Of a stretch of 64,000 nucleotides of DNA, positions 19,018-26,931 are shown piece after piece. Below the pieces are notes generated by a model. That model did no database searches, was not told the DNA's origin, and saw nothing but the letters and a program-made list of their open reading frames with translations. Both the position numbers and the translations under genes were made by a program. The DNA is from Alphaproteobacteria bacterium. Lineage in GTDB: Bacteria > Pseudomonadota > Alphaproteobacteria > Micropepsales > Micropepsaceae. The stretch is taken from contig CANJIS010000002.1 of NCBI GenBank assembly GCA_947474565.1, forward strand, positions 62,001 to 126,000, in the 5' to 3' direction. The stretch's first letter is position 1. Every line of letters starts with the position of its first letter.

Positions 19018-20238
19018 TCACTTCTCTAGCCGCTGGAAAACCAGCGAGGCGTTGGTGCCGCCGAAGCCGAAGGAATTGGAAAGCGCGGTGTTGATCACGG
19101 CGTTATCGATCCGCTTGCGCACAATGTTGGCGCCTTCAACCGCCGGATCGAGTTCCTCGATATTGGCGCTTTCACAGATAAAGCCCGCCTGCATCATCAA
19201 CAGGCAGTAGATCGCTTCATGCACGCCGGCCGCACCCTGGCTGTGGCCCGTGAGGGATTTGGTGGCGCTGATGGGCGGGATCTTGTCGCCGAACACGATC
19301 TTGATGGCGTTGATTTCGGGGATGTCGCCAACCGGCGTCGAAGTGGCGTGGGGATTGATGTAATCCACCGGGCCCTTCACGTTCTGCAGCGCCATTTGCA
19401 TGCAGCGCACGGCGCCTTCGCCTGACGGCGCCACCATGTCAGCGCCATCGGCGGTTGCGCCATAGCCGACTATTTCGGCATAGATTTTCGCGCCGCGTGC
19501 GCGTGCGTGTTCCAGCTCTTCGAGAATCAGAATGCCGCCGCCGCCGGAAATGACAAAGCCGTCGCGATTCTTGTCATAGGCGCGCGAGGCCTTTTCCGGT
19601 GTGGCGTTGAATTTGGACGACATCGCGCCCATGGCATCGAACAATTCGCTGAGGGTCCAGTCCAGTTCTTCGCCGCCGCCGGCGAACATCATGTCCTGCT
19701 TGCCCCATTGAATCATTTCATAGGCATTGCCGATGCAATTGGCCGAGGTCGAGCAGGCGGACGAAATGGAATAATTCACGCCTTTGGTCTTGAACCAGGT
19801 CGAGAGATTGGCGGAGCAGGTGGAAGACATTGCCTTGGGCACCGCGAAAGGGCCGACCCGCTTGGGGCTTTTGTTTTCGCGGGTGGTGTCGGCGGCGGCG
19901 ACGATGGCTTTTGTGCTGGGGCCGCCGGATCCCACGATGAGGCCGGTGCGGGGATTGGAAATGTCATGCTCGGTCAGGCCGGCATCGGAGATGGCCTGTT
20001 GCATGGCGACCCAGCAATAACCGGCGCCATCGCCCTGAAAGCGCCGCGCCCTGCGATCCACCACTTCGTCGAGATTGATCTTGAGGCTGCCATGGACCTG
20101 GGAGCGGAAACCCAGGCGGACATAATCATCCGCCGTGACGATGCCGGATTTGGCATGACGCAGAGATTCTGTGACTTCCGATGCATTGTTGCCGATAGAC
20201 GAAACAATGCCGAGGCCGGTAACGACCACTCGTTTCAT
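19018..20238 (-). CDS. fabB: 3-oxoacyl-[acyl-carrier-protein] synthase I
   Basis: This 406-residue condensing enzyme elongates cis-3-enoyl-ACP in the FabA/FabB route to unsaturated fatty acids. The catalytic triad is visible: Cys162 in [12 protein letters not shown], a His in [11 protein letters not shown] near residue 298, and a His in [11 protein letters not shown] near 333. The C-terminal [15 protein letters not shown] is the usual KAS loop. It is paired with fabA, 22 bases upstream, which supports FabB rather than FabF. Transcription probably starts at the irr/fabA intergenic region and runs through fabI. Confidence 0.96.
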   Translation of the reverse strand: MKRVVVTGLGIVSSIGNNASEVTESLRHAKSGIVTADDYVRLGFRSQVHGSLKINLDEVVDRRARRFQGDGAGYCWVAMQQAISDAGLTEHDISNPRTGLIVGSGGPSTKAIVAAADTTRENKSPKRVGPFAVPKAMSSTCSANLSTWFKTKGVNYSISSACSTSANCIGNAYEMIQWGKQDMMFAGGGEELDWTLSELFDAMGAMSSKFNATPEKASRAYDKNRDGFVISGGGGILILEELEHARARGAKIYAEIVGYGATADGADMVAPSGEGAVRCMQMALQNVKGPVDYINPHATSTPVGDIPEINAIKIVFGDKIPPISATKSLTGHSQGAAGVHEAIYCLLMMQAGFICESANIEELDPAVEGANIVRKRIDNAVINTALSNSFGFGGTNASLVFQRLEK

Positions 20239-20260
20239 TTAAGACCTCGAAAACGCGAAG

Positions 20261-20818
20261 TTACGCGGACACAGGCGCGGTGGAGTTCTGGGCAAGCGCA
20301 GCAGCGGCGTCGGTGAACAGACCCACGCGCAGGCCCTTGGCTTCATAGATCACCTTACCATCAACTTTCATAACGCCGTCAGCGATGCCCAGCACCAGCC
20401 GCCGCATGATGACGCGCTTCAAGGTGACGATATAAGTGACCTTCTTGGCATTGGGCAGCACCATGCCGGTGAATTTGACTTCATCGACGCCAAGCGCCCG
20501 GCCCTTGCCGATGCCACCCATCCAGCCCAGGAAAAAACCGACCATCTGCCACAGCGCATCAAGCCCCAGGCAACCGGGCATCACCGGATCGCCTTCGAAA
20601 TGGCATTTGAAGAACCAGAGATTGGGATTCACATCGAGTTCGGCGATCACTTCGCCTTTGCCGTCCGCGCCGCCATCTTCCGTAATGGATGTGATGCGGT
20701 CGAACATCAGCATGGGCGGCATGGGCAGCTGGGCATTGCCGGGACCGAACAACTCGCCGCTGGCGCAGGACAAAAGTCCCGCCATATCAAAACTCGACCT
20801 TTTCACCGGCTTGTCCAA
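20261..20818 (-). CDS. fabA: 3-hydroxydecanoyl-ACP dehydratase/isomerase
   Basis: This 185-residue hot-dog-fold enzyme dehydrates 3-hydroxydecanoyl-ACP and isomerises the trans-2 product to cis-3, committing chains to unsaturated fatty acids. Catalytic His73 lies in [16 protein letters not shown] and the acidic partner Asp87 in [11 protein letters not shown], matching the FabA active site. It is the first gene of fabA-fabB-fabI and is divergent from the iron regulator irr. A perfect Irr-type inverted repeat lies about 88-102 bases upstream of its ATG, so iron- or heme-dependent control of membrane unsaturation is possible but unproven. Confidence 0.96.
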   Translation of the reverse strand: MDKPVKRSSFDMAGLLSCASGELFGPGNAQLPMPPMLMFDRITSITEDGGADGKGEVIAELDVNPNLWFFKCHFEGDPVMPGCLGLDALWQMVGFFLGWMGGIGKGRALGVDEVKFTGMVLPNAKKVTYIVTLKRVIMRRLVLGIADGVMKVDGKVIYEAKGLRVGLFTDAAAALAQNSTAPVSA

Positions 20819-20900
20819 TGTCCTGTTCCCTTTAAAAACGGGGTCTTTTCAATAACGCCCCAGCCGGAAATGGGCGGCATGCCCGGCTTTTTTGCCTTTT

Positions 20901-20928
20901 CTTGCTTAGAAACGTTCTAATGTATAAT
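20901..20928 (+). promoter_or_regulatory. Probable irr promoter
   Basis: The -10 is a perfect TATAAT (20923-20928). A weak -35, CTTGCT (20901-20906), lies 16 bases upstream. The Irr box fills the spacer, so binding would occlude RNA polymerase. The irr ATG follows about 68 bases after the -10. Confidence 0.55.
20906..20920. promoter_or_regulatory. Irr box (iron control element) between fabA and irr
   Basis: TTAGAA-ACG-TTCTAA is a perfect 15-bp inverted repeat matching the inner core of the rhizobial iron control element bound by Irr (TTTAGAA-N3-TTCTAAA). It lies in the spacer of the likely irr promoter, just before the -10 TATAAT at 20923-20928. That position fits autorepression. It could also act on fabA in the opposite direction. 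Confidence 0.8.
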
Positions 20929-20996
20929 CTGCATTCACTCTAGCAGGGATCGGCGGCTTTGGCAGCGTCCCGGCTTTGATCAAGGAACCCGCCCCC

Positions 20997-21428
20997 ATGG
21001 GCAAAGCGACACGCGAGAATTCCAGCCCGGCACCGTTTGCGGCGGAGAAGTTGCGCACCGCCGGGCTTCGCCCCACCCGTCAGCGTATGGAATTGGCCGC
21101 GCATCTATTCTGTGGCGATGACCGGCATGTGACAGCGGAAAGCCTGCACGACGAAGTGGCCCGGGCCGGCATCAAAGTGTCGCTGGCCACGGTCTACAAC
21201 ACTCTGCACCAATTCACCGCCGCAGGCCTGCTGCGCCAGGTCGTTGTGGATGCGGTACGCGGCTATTTCGACACCAATACCGGCGATCACCAGCACTTCT
21301 TCCTTGAGGATGAAGGCACCCTGATCGACATTCCCGGCGAAGCCATTCAGGTCGCCGGGGTTCCGGCTGCCCCCGCCGGCATGGCGGTAGACCGGGTGGA
21401 TGTGGTCGTCCGGGTCAAACGGACCTGA
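20997..21428 (+). CDS. irr: Iron response regulator Irr (Fur family)
   Basis: This 143-residue Fur-superfamily regulator has the winged helix GLRPTRQRMELAAHLF...HVTAESLHDEVARAGIKVSLATVYNTLHQFTAAGLLRQ and a short dimerisation/metal domain beginning YFDTNTGDHQHFFLEDEGTLIDIPG. The GLRPTRQRM opening and the Asp-rich acidic stretch are Irr-like rather than Fur-like. Irr senses heme availability and controls iron and heme genes through iron control elements, two of which flank this gene. I see no N-terminal GLCP-type heme regulatory motif, and the usual HHH cluster reads DHQH. I chose the ATG at 20997, with AAGGA upstream, over a TTG at 20976. The irr-fabA-fabB-fabI order is conserved in other alphaproteobacteria. 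Confidence 0.9.
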   Translation: MGKATRENSSPAPFAAEKLRTAGLRPTRQRMELAAHLFCGDDRHVTAESLHDEVARAGIKVSLATVYNTLHQFTAAGLLRQVVVDAVRGYFDTNTGDHQHFFLEDEGTLIDIPGEAIQVAGVPAAPAGMAVDRVDVVVRVKRT

Positions 21429-21438
21429 TTCTATCTTC

Positions 21439-21455
21439 TTTAGAATTATTCTAAA
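21439..21455. promoter_or_regulatory. Irr box upstream of rubrerythrin
   Basis: TTTAGAA-TTA-TTCTAAA is an exact 17-bp match to the iron control element consensus. It sits 11 bases after the irr stop and ends 5 bases before a TTGACA -35. This spacing could support activation from upstream or repression by overlap. The same regulator gene lies immediately upstream. Confidence 0.88.
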
Positions 21456-21460
21456 AAATG

Positions 21461-21490
21461 TTGACAGGGCCTGTCGACAGGCCCAAGCTT
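21461..21490 (+). promoter_or_regulatory. Likely rubrerythrin promoter with an 18-bp palindrome in the spacer
   Basis: A consensus -35 TTGACA (21461-21466) is followed at the right distance only by weak -10 candidates (AAGCTT near 21485). Bases 21467-21484 form the perfect palindrome GGGCCTGTCGACAGGCCC, filling the -35/-10 spacer. It could be an operator for a second regulator or shape the transcript start. The poor -10 suggests the promoter may need an activator. Confidence 0.5.
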
Positions 21491-21519
21491 GTTCCCGGAT
21501 TTGAGCAAAGGAGGGCCCT

Positions 21520-21942
21520 ATGCCCGGACTGAAAGACACCAAGACCTGGGAAAACCTGAAAGAGGCGTTTGCCGGCGAAAGCCAGGCCAATCGCCGCTAC
21601 CTCTATTTCGCACAGAAGGCGGACGTGGAAGGCCATAACGATGTCGCCGCCGTGTTCCGCTCGACCGCGGAAGGCGAGACCGGCCATGCTCATGGCCATC
21701 TGGAATATCTCGAAGAAGTGGGCGATCCGGCGACCGGCGAACCCATCGGCGCCACCGATGCCAACCTCAAGGCTTCGATCGCGGGCGAGACCCACGAATA
21801 CACTGACATGTATCCGGGCATGGCCAAGACCGCCCGCACCGAAGGCTTTGACGAAATCGCCGACTGGTTCGAGACGCTTGCGAAAGCAGAGAAGAGTCAC
21901 GCCGGCCGCTTCCAAAAGGCGCTCGACAGCCTCGGTAAATAA
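21520..21942 (+). CDS. Rubrerythrin-family diiron protein (no rubredoxin domain)
   Basis: This 140-residue four-helix-bundle protein carries the ferritin-like diiron signatures in order: [13 protein letters not shown] (residues about 15-28), [16 protein letters not shown] (about 50-65), [15 protein letters not shown] (about 88-102) and [16 protein letters not shown] (about 121-136). The Glu/His residues of these motifs bind two irons. The rubredoxin-like FeS4 domain of classical rubrerythrin is absent. Family members reduce peroxide or handle iron. An exact Irr box precedes the gene and a strong terminator follows, so it is probably monocistronic and heme/iron-regulated. Its neighbours, an Fe-S/CCG protein and DUF3501, form a recurring trio of unknown joint function. 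Confidence 0.92.
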   Translation: MPGLKDTKTWENLKEAFAGESQANRRYLYFAQKADVEGHNDVAAVFRSTAEGETGHAHGHLEYLEEVGDPATGEPIGATDANLKASIAGETHEYTDMYPGMAKTARTEGFDEIADWFETLAKAEKSHAGRFQKALDSLGK

Positions 21943-21959
21943 TATTCACCGCGCATAAC

Positions 21960-21998
21960 AATGGCCGCGCGGAATACTCTGCGCGGCCATTATTTTTT
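21960..21998 (+). terminator. Rho-independent terminator of the rubrerythrin gene
   Basis: AATGGCCGCGC (21960-21970) pairs perfectly with GCGCGGCCATT (21981-21991) around a 10-base loop, followed by ATTTTTT. This is the clearest intrinsic terminator in the window. It lies 18 bases after the stop. Confidence 0.92.
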
Positions 21999-22129
21999 CC
22001 AACCGGATATTGCATGGTTTCTCACACGGAGCAGCAGCCAGGAAAAGCGGGAACCGCTTTTCCGTCCGGCTGTGCGACCATCAAAAAACCGAGCGTGACG
22101 CCTCCGGCCTATAAAGATAGGCTCGCATC

Positions 22130-23467
22130 ATGACGTCACGCGAAGGCTCTCTGGACGCGCCGACCCGGCACATCATCGACTGGACGAATCCGGATTTTGC
22201 CGATCCGGTGAAGCTGGACGAAGAGATGCGGCGGGTGTTCGACATCTGTCATGGCTGCCGCCGCTGCTTCAATCTTTGCGATTCTTTTCCCCGCCTGTTC
22301 GACCTGATCGACAACAGCCCCAATGAAGAATTGGCGGATGTGACGTCGGAGGAATTCAAGCCCGTCGTCGAAGCCTGCACGCTTTGCGACATGTGCTTTA
22401 TGACAAAATGCCCCTATGTGCCGCCGCATCCGTTCCAGCTTGATTTTCCGCATCTGATGCTGCGCCACCGCTTCGTCGAGGCGAAGAAGGGTCATGTCGA
22501 TCACACCCAGCGGCAACTGGCGGAGATGGACCGCAACGGCACCTTGGCGCGTGCGGCATCGCCGGTGATCAACTGGGCCTCGGACAAATCCAACAAGCCG
22601 ATGCGCGCGATGATCGAAAATGTGGCGGGCATCGACCGCAACGCCGATCTGCCCAAATTCCACACCCGCACCTTCGTGTCGGCGGACAAGAGCCATCCGA
22701 TCACGCCCAATCCGGCGGCGCCGGCTTTCGCCAAGCGCAAGGCAGCGCTCTATGCCACCTGCTTCGTCAACTACAACAAGCCGGTCACCGGCATGGCGGC
22801 GCGCGCCGTGCTCAACCACATCGGCGTGGAAACCAAGGCCGCCTATCCCGGCTGTTGCGGCATGCCCTTCCTGGAACAGGCCGAACTTTCACGCGTGGCG
22901 GACAACGCCGCCAAAGTGTCCAAGGAATTGGTCAAGCTGATTGATGAGGGTTACGACATTGTCGCCCTCACCGCCTCTTGCGGGCTGATGCTGAAATTTG
23001 AATGGGCGCTGATCGCGCCAAACAATCCTGATGTGAAAAAAGTGGCGGACGCCACCTTCGACATTGACGAGTATGTGGTGGACATCGCCAAGAAAGAGGG
23101 CCTGCCGGAAGGTCTGGCGCCGCTGCCCGAAGGCGTCACTGTGCATCTGGCCTGTCACGCCAGGGCGCAGAATATGGGCCCCAAAGCGGCAGAAATGCTG
23201 AAGCTGATTCCGGGAACGCCGGTGGATGTGATCGAGCGCTGCTCCGGCCATGGCGGCACCTTCGGCGTGGTCAAGCCCACCCATGACGTGGCGGTGAAAG
23301 TCGGCCGCCCGGTCTATCGCACCACCAACACGGGGCAGCGCGGTCATATCGTGTCCGATTGCCCGCTGGCGGCGCAGCATATTTTCAACCACACCGAAAC
23401 CCCCGCGCGCGAACCGGAGCATCCGATTCAGATCATGGCGCGCAGCTATGGGTTGCTGGAGAGCTGA
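22130..23467 (+). CDS. Heterodisulfide reductase-related Fe-S protein (GlpC-like, two CCG domains)
   Basis: This 445-residue soluble protein has two [4Fe-4S] motifs near the N-terminus: CHGCRRCFNLC (about residues 42-52) and CTLCDMCFMTKCP (about 83-95). Two CCG-type cysteine domains follow: ATCFVNY...YPGCCGMPF in the middle and LACHARAQNMG...ERCSGHGG, where the second CCG reads CSGHGG. This matches GlpC/HdrB-type electron carriers that pass electrons between flavoproteins and quinones or thiols. There is no membrane segment. It is separated from the rubrerythrin gene by 187 bases containing a terminator. Its stop lies just before the ATG of the DUF3501 gene, so those two form an operon. The substrate is unknown; peroxide reduction through the rubrerythrin is a reasonable hypothesis. 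Confidence 0.88.
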   Translation: MTSREGSLDAPTRHIIDWTNPDFADPVKLDEEMRRVFDICHGCRRCFNLCDSFPRLFDLIDNSPNEELADVTSEEFKPVVEACTLCDMCFMTKCPYVPPHPFQLDFPHLMLRHRFVEAKKGHVDHTQRQLAEMDRNGTLARAASPVINWASDKSNKPMRAMIENVAGIDRNADLPKFHTRTFVSADKSHPITPNPAAPAFAKRKAALYATCFVNYNKPVTGMAARAVLNHIGVETKAAYPGCCGMPFLEQAELSRVADNAAKVSKELVKLIDEGYDIVALTASCGLMLKFEWALIAPNNPDVKKVADATFDIDEYVVDIAKKEGLPEGLAPLPEGVTVHLACHARAQNMGPKAAEMLKLIPGTPVDVIERCSGHGGTFGVVKPTHDVAVKVGRPVYRTTNTGQRGHIVSDCPLAAQHIFNHTETPAREPEHPIQIMARSYGLLES

Positions 23468-23468
23468 C

Positions 23469-24056
23469 ATGCCCGAAGCCGTCCGTAAAATTACCAGCGC
23501 CGATATTCTGTCCCTGAAGGAATATGACCAGCAGCGCGCCAATCTGAAAAAGAATCTGCTGCCGGTGAAAAAACTGCGTCGTGTGGAAGTCGGCCCGTTC
23601 GCCACGTTCTATTTCGAGAATTACGCGACCATGTGGCTGCAGGTGCAGGAAATGCTGCGCATCGAAAAAGGCGGCGAAGAACAGTTGGCGGGCGAGCTGG
23701 AAGCTTATAATCCGCTCATTCCCCAGGGCGATGAGCTGATCGCCACCATGATGCTGGAAATCGAAGACGCCGAGCGCCGCAGCAAGGTGCTGCTGACGCT
23801 GGGCGGTGTCGAAGAAACGGTGTTCATGGAAGTGGGCGGCGAGACCATCAAGGCGACGCCCACCGAATATGATGATCGCACCACGCCCGACGGCAAGACG
23901 TCATCGGTGCATTGGCTGCGCTTCAAGCTGACCAAGGAGCAGGTCGCGCGCTTCGCCAAGGAGCGGGTGGTGATCGGTGTCGGCCACAAGAATTATGGCC
24001 ATATGGCAGTGCTGGGCGATGACGCCAAAGCGGCGCTGGCAAAGGACTTTGATTAA
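23469..24056 (+). CDS. DUF3501 family protein
   Basis: This 195-residue soluble protein starts MPEAVRKITSADILSLKEYDQQR and includes RVEVGPFATFYFENYATMWLQVQEMLRIEKGGEEQLAGELEAYNPLIP across the N-terminal half. It ends FAKERVVIGVGHKNYGHMAVL. This fits DUF3501, which is nearly always next to a rubrerythrin and a GlpC-like Fe-S protein; no biochemical role is established. The ATG is 1 base after the upstream stop, so translation is coupled. The start at 23469 is preferred over one seven codons upstream that overlaps the Fe-S gene. The stop overlaps the end of the convergent acyl-CoA synthetase gene. Confidence 0.85.
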   Translation: MPEAVRKITSADILSLKEYDQQRANLKKNLLPVKKLRRVEVGPFATFYFENYATMWLQVQEMLRIEKGGEEQLAGELEAYNPLIPQGDELIATMMLEIEDAERRSKVLLTLGGVEETVFMEVGGETIKATPTEYDDRTTPDGKTSSVHWLRFKLTKEQVARFAKERVVIGVGHKNYGHMAVLGDDAKAALAKDFD

Positions 24057-25825
24057 AGCTTGACGTGATCCGCGACGATGTCGGCATAGATCGCGGGCGT
24101 CAGGTTTTCATAACGGTCGGTGTTGGGATTGAGCCAATAGACTGGATCGGGCAGCTCGGATGGATCAAAGCCGTCTTTCACCAGCTCCACCTTGCGCTGC
24201 TTGAACGTGCCGGTAACGGCGATCTCAGGCTGAAGCCTTAGAAAGACTGGCTTGCCATAATGCGGCAGGCGCAAGCGGGGCGAGAGCGCCAAGACATCGA
24301 AATCGCCATCCACCACCAACGCCACCATGCCGGCGCGCCCGTCCATGCCCGGCACCTTCACGCCATAGACATTGGCTTCCCGCACACCGGGAATAACGGA
24401 GAGAGCCTGGGTGACTTCGCTGGTGGCGACATTCTCGCCCTTCCAGCGATAGGTATCGCCAATGCGGTCCACGAAATAGAAATAGCCCAGCGCATCACGG
24501 CGCATCAGGTCGCCGGTGCGAAACCAGGAATCGCCTTTCTTGAAAACATCGTGGAGGATTTTCTTCTCGGTGTCGGCGGCCTTGGTGTAGCCCTCGAAAT
24601 TCCGCCCGGCTTTGGTGGAGATGCCGCCGATCGCTTCGCCCACTTCGTTGAATTCGCATTCGATGCAAAGGCCATTGGGCCCACGCACCGGGATTTCCTT
24701 TTCCACATCAAACCGCACCACGCGCGTGGGCAGCATATGCTCGATATACTCCGGCACCCGGCCCACCGCCCCCACGGTGCCGTCATAATTCAGCATGGAA
24801 ACATTGCCTTCGGTGGCGCCGTAAAATTCCACGATGCGGGGAATGGCGAAGCGTTTCTGGAATTGGGGCCATACTTCGGGCCGAAGCCCGTTACCGGTGA
24901 TGGCGCGAACATGATGATCCTGCTCATGCGGACCTTCCGGCGCATTGAGCAGATAGCGGCACATTTCGCCGATATAGACAAACATGGTGGCGTCATATTT
25001 GTGGATGTCGCTCCAGAATTCGCTGACCGAGAAACGCTTCTTGATGATCAGCGATGCACCCGAAAGCAGCGCGATCCCCACGGCGCAAACGCCGCCGGTG
25101 GCGTGATACAGCGGCAGGGCGTCATAGAGCCGGTCGCCGGGCTTTGGCTGAAGCGCGCCCAGAAAGCCGCTCATCATGAACAGCATCCGCATATGGCTGA
25201 AATTGGCGGCCTTGGGCAGCCCGGTGGTGCCGGAAGTATAGATATAAAAGGCGCGGTCTTTCTGGCGCACATGCTCGCGCGGCGTACACCCGGGCGATGA
25301 GGCAGACGTGGCCGACAAAGCACGATCGAAATCGCTGTCGCTGCCTTCGATCCAGAATTGCGGTTTAACGGTGAAGAAGCTTTCGGTTTCCGGCAGGCAT
25401 GACGCCAACTCAGCGCCCGCGATCAGATGGCGAGCACCCACAATCTCAATCGAATGTGCCAGAGCCTGGCCGCGCTGATTGGTATTGATCAGGGCGGCGC
25501 AAAGACCGGCCTTGAACAGCCCCAGCCAGGCGCAGACGAAATCCGTCCGGTTTTCCATGAACAGGGCAACCGGGTCGCCCGGTTTCAAACCCAGCGTAAG
25601 CGCCCAATTGGCGTATTGATTGGCGCGGGCATCCAGCGCCGCATAACTCATCACCGTGTCGAGATAATAAAGCGCAGGCGCGTTCGGGGTTTTCTGCGCC
25701 CATCCTTCCACCACATCGACAATGGTGCGCCGGGCCTCGGGCTTGAGGCGGCGGATCATCAGCACCGTGCGCAGCACGGAGGACAGATAAATATATTCCC
25801 TGCGGATCGCGTCCCATACGCTCAT
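24053..25825 (-). CDS. Long/very-long-chain acyl-CoA synthetase (FATP type)
   Basis: This 590-residue AMP-forming ligase activates fatty acids to acyl-CoA. It shows the ANL-superfamily AMP-binding motif YIYTSGTTGLPKAANFSH, then ALPLYHATGG, FYGATEGN and TGDLMRRDALGYFYFVDRIGDTYRWKGENVAT. This pattern is closest to the fatty-acid transport/very-long-chain synthetase (SLC27-like) branch rather than FadD. A mildly hydrophobic N-terminal stretch (YIYLSSVLRTVLMI) may associate with the membrane. I use the ATG at 25825; an upstream ATG adds 12 residues. Its end overlaps the DUF3501 stop in convergent orientation. A bile-acid or other carboxylate substrate cannot be excluded. Confidence 0.9.
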   Translation of the reverse strand: MSVWDAIRREYIYLSSVLRTVLMIRRLKPEARRTIVDVVEGWAQKTPNAPALYYLDTVMSYAALDARANQYANWALTLGLKPGDPVALFMENRTDFVCAWLGLFKAGLCAALINTNQRGQALAHSIEIVGARHLIAGAELASCLPETESFFTVKPQFWIEGSDSDFDRALSATSASSPGCTPREHVRQKDRAFYIYTSGTTGLPKAANFSHMRMLFMMSGFLGALQPKPGDRLYDALPLYHATGGVCAVGIALLSGASLIIKKRFSVSEFWSDIHKYDATMFVYIGEMCRYLLNAPEGPHEQDHHVRAITGNGLRPEVWPQFQKRFAIPRIVEFYGATEGNVSMLNYDGTVGAVGRVPEYIEHMLPTRVVRFDVEKEIPVRGPNGLCIECEFNEVGEAIGGISTKAGRNFEGYTKAADTEKKILHDVFKKGDSWFRTGDLMRRDALGYFYFVDRIGDTYRWKGENVATSEVTQALSVIPGVREANVYGVKVPGMDGRAGMVALVVDGDFDVLALSPRLRLPHYGKPVFLRLQPEIAVTGTFKQRKVELVKDGFDPSELPDPVYWLNPNTDRYENLTPAIYADIVADHVKL

Positions 25826-25883
25826 GGCGGCAAGATTGGTCCGTCCATTTGCGTGGCGCAAGAGAGCTGCCTAAATTCAAGGC

Positions 25884-26111
25884 ATGGACGAAGACATTCT
25901 GGATTTGAAGGGCCTGAAATGCCCACTTCCCGCGCTGCTGGCGCGCAAGGCGCTTGCCGCTGCACCGCCGGGAAAAATTCTAATTGTGCTCGCCAGCGAT
26001 CGGCTCGCGGTGGTGGACATTCCCCATATGTGCAACGAGGAAGGCCATAACGTAGAGAGCGTGACACGTCTGGACGGTCACGCTCTCTTCCGTATTCAAC
26101 GCAAAGCCTGA
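25884..26111 (+). CDS. TusA family sulfurtransferase
   Basis: This 75-residue protein has the TusA/SirA fold with the catalytic cysteine in LKGLKCPLPALLARKAL (Cys13). TusA-type proteins carry persulfide sulfur for tRNA thiolation or other sulfur relays. The second half, VDIPHMCNEEGHNV, contains another cysteine in the position common to non-canonical TusA paralogs. No tus partners lie nearby, so the acceptor is unknown. It is divergent from the acyl-CoA synthetase gene and convergent with a lipoprotein gene. Confidence 0.92.
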   Translation: MDEDILDLKGLKCPLPALLARKALAAAPPGKILIVLASDRLAVVDIPHMCNEEGHNVESVTRLDGHALFRIQRKA

Positions 26112-26115
26112 TTTA

Positions 26116-26703
26116 TCAGGGACGCGGCGGCGGGGGCGGCGGCATCAGATGCCGCACCACCGATTTGGCATCCACCGCACGTGGTTCGTCTTTTGCCTGT
26201 TCGTCGGTGAGGACGATGATCTCGGCGAAAGCCTGATAGCGGTTGGTGGTGACGATATCCATGCCACCGCCATAGCCAAATCCGCCGCCAAACCCGCCGC
26301 CGAAATAGCCGCCATAGGGATAATAGCCGCCCCAACGCGAGCCGAAGCCCCAGCCGCGGCCCCAAAAAGCCCCGGGGCCATAGTAACCGCTGGAAAAGGC
26401 AGTGGTGCGAGTCTGGGTTTGGGTATCGCGGGTGTCGAAGCGGAAATAATTATGCCCGGAGTCCAGTGTCACTTCGGCGGCGCGCAGCATCAGATAATCT
26501 TCGACCTGGTCACGCGCGGTGACGGAATTGCCGGTAAAGGTTACCCGCCAACGGGTGTCCGTCAGTTGCCGGTCGGTATAGCCGTTCTGCTGGTAGCGGT
26601 CGGCCGGGGCATAGGGGGTGGGGGTGGCGCACCCGGCCAATGCCAGAAGAAAAGCGGCGGCAACCGCCAATTTTGGGAGATTTGAGGCTTTGGGCACGGG
26701 CAT
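26116..26703 (-). CDS. CC0125/CC1285-family lipoprotein
   Basis: This 195-residue protein has a signal peptide ending in the lipobox LAGC (Cys near residue 25). The mature part starts ATPTPYAPADRYQQNGYTDRQLTDTRWRVTF and includes TARDQVEDYLMLRAAEVTLDSGHNYFRF, typical of a small alphaproteobacterial lipoprotein family first named from Caulobacter loci. A Gly/Tyr/Trp-rich low-complexity segment (about residues 108-150) and a proline-rich C-terminus follow, suggesting a flexible, possibly cell-wall-facing region. The function is unknown. Confidence 0.8.
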   Translation of the reverse strand: MPVPKASNLPKLAVAAAFLLALAGCATPTPYAPADRYQQNGYTDRQLTDTRWRVTFTGNSVTARDQVEDYLMLRAAEVTLDSGHNYFRFDTRDTQTQTRTTAFSSGYYGPGAFWGRGWGFGSRWGGYYPYGGYFGGGFGGGFGYGGGMDIVTTNRYQAFAEIIVLTDEQAKDEPRAVDAKSVVRHLMPPPPPPRP

Positions 26704-26931
26704 TCTCCATCAGACACTTCTGTTAATAGGATAACCGCTGAAACCCCCACAAAGTTGCCGGGGATCACGGCACCTTTCGGGGCGATTTTTTCCTTTCCGA
26801 TCAAGCCCCCTTGCTAATAGTCCCGGGGCATAAGAATGTCGGCTGCGTGCATTGCAGCACGGCCCGACCGGGCTGGATCGTCCACCGCAATGGGGACGGA
26901 AATAAGACGCCTTGGGGTCTGAACCTTCGTC

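Noticed and set aside
22000-22129. Promoter for the Fe-S/DUF3501 operon with TATAAA near 22110
   Set aside because: No convincing -35 lies at the right distance, and no Irr box was seen there; transcription start mapping would decide.
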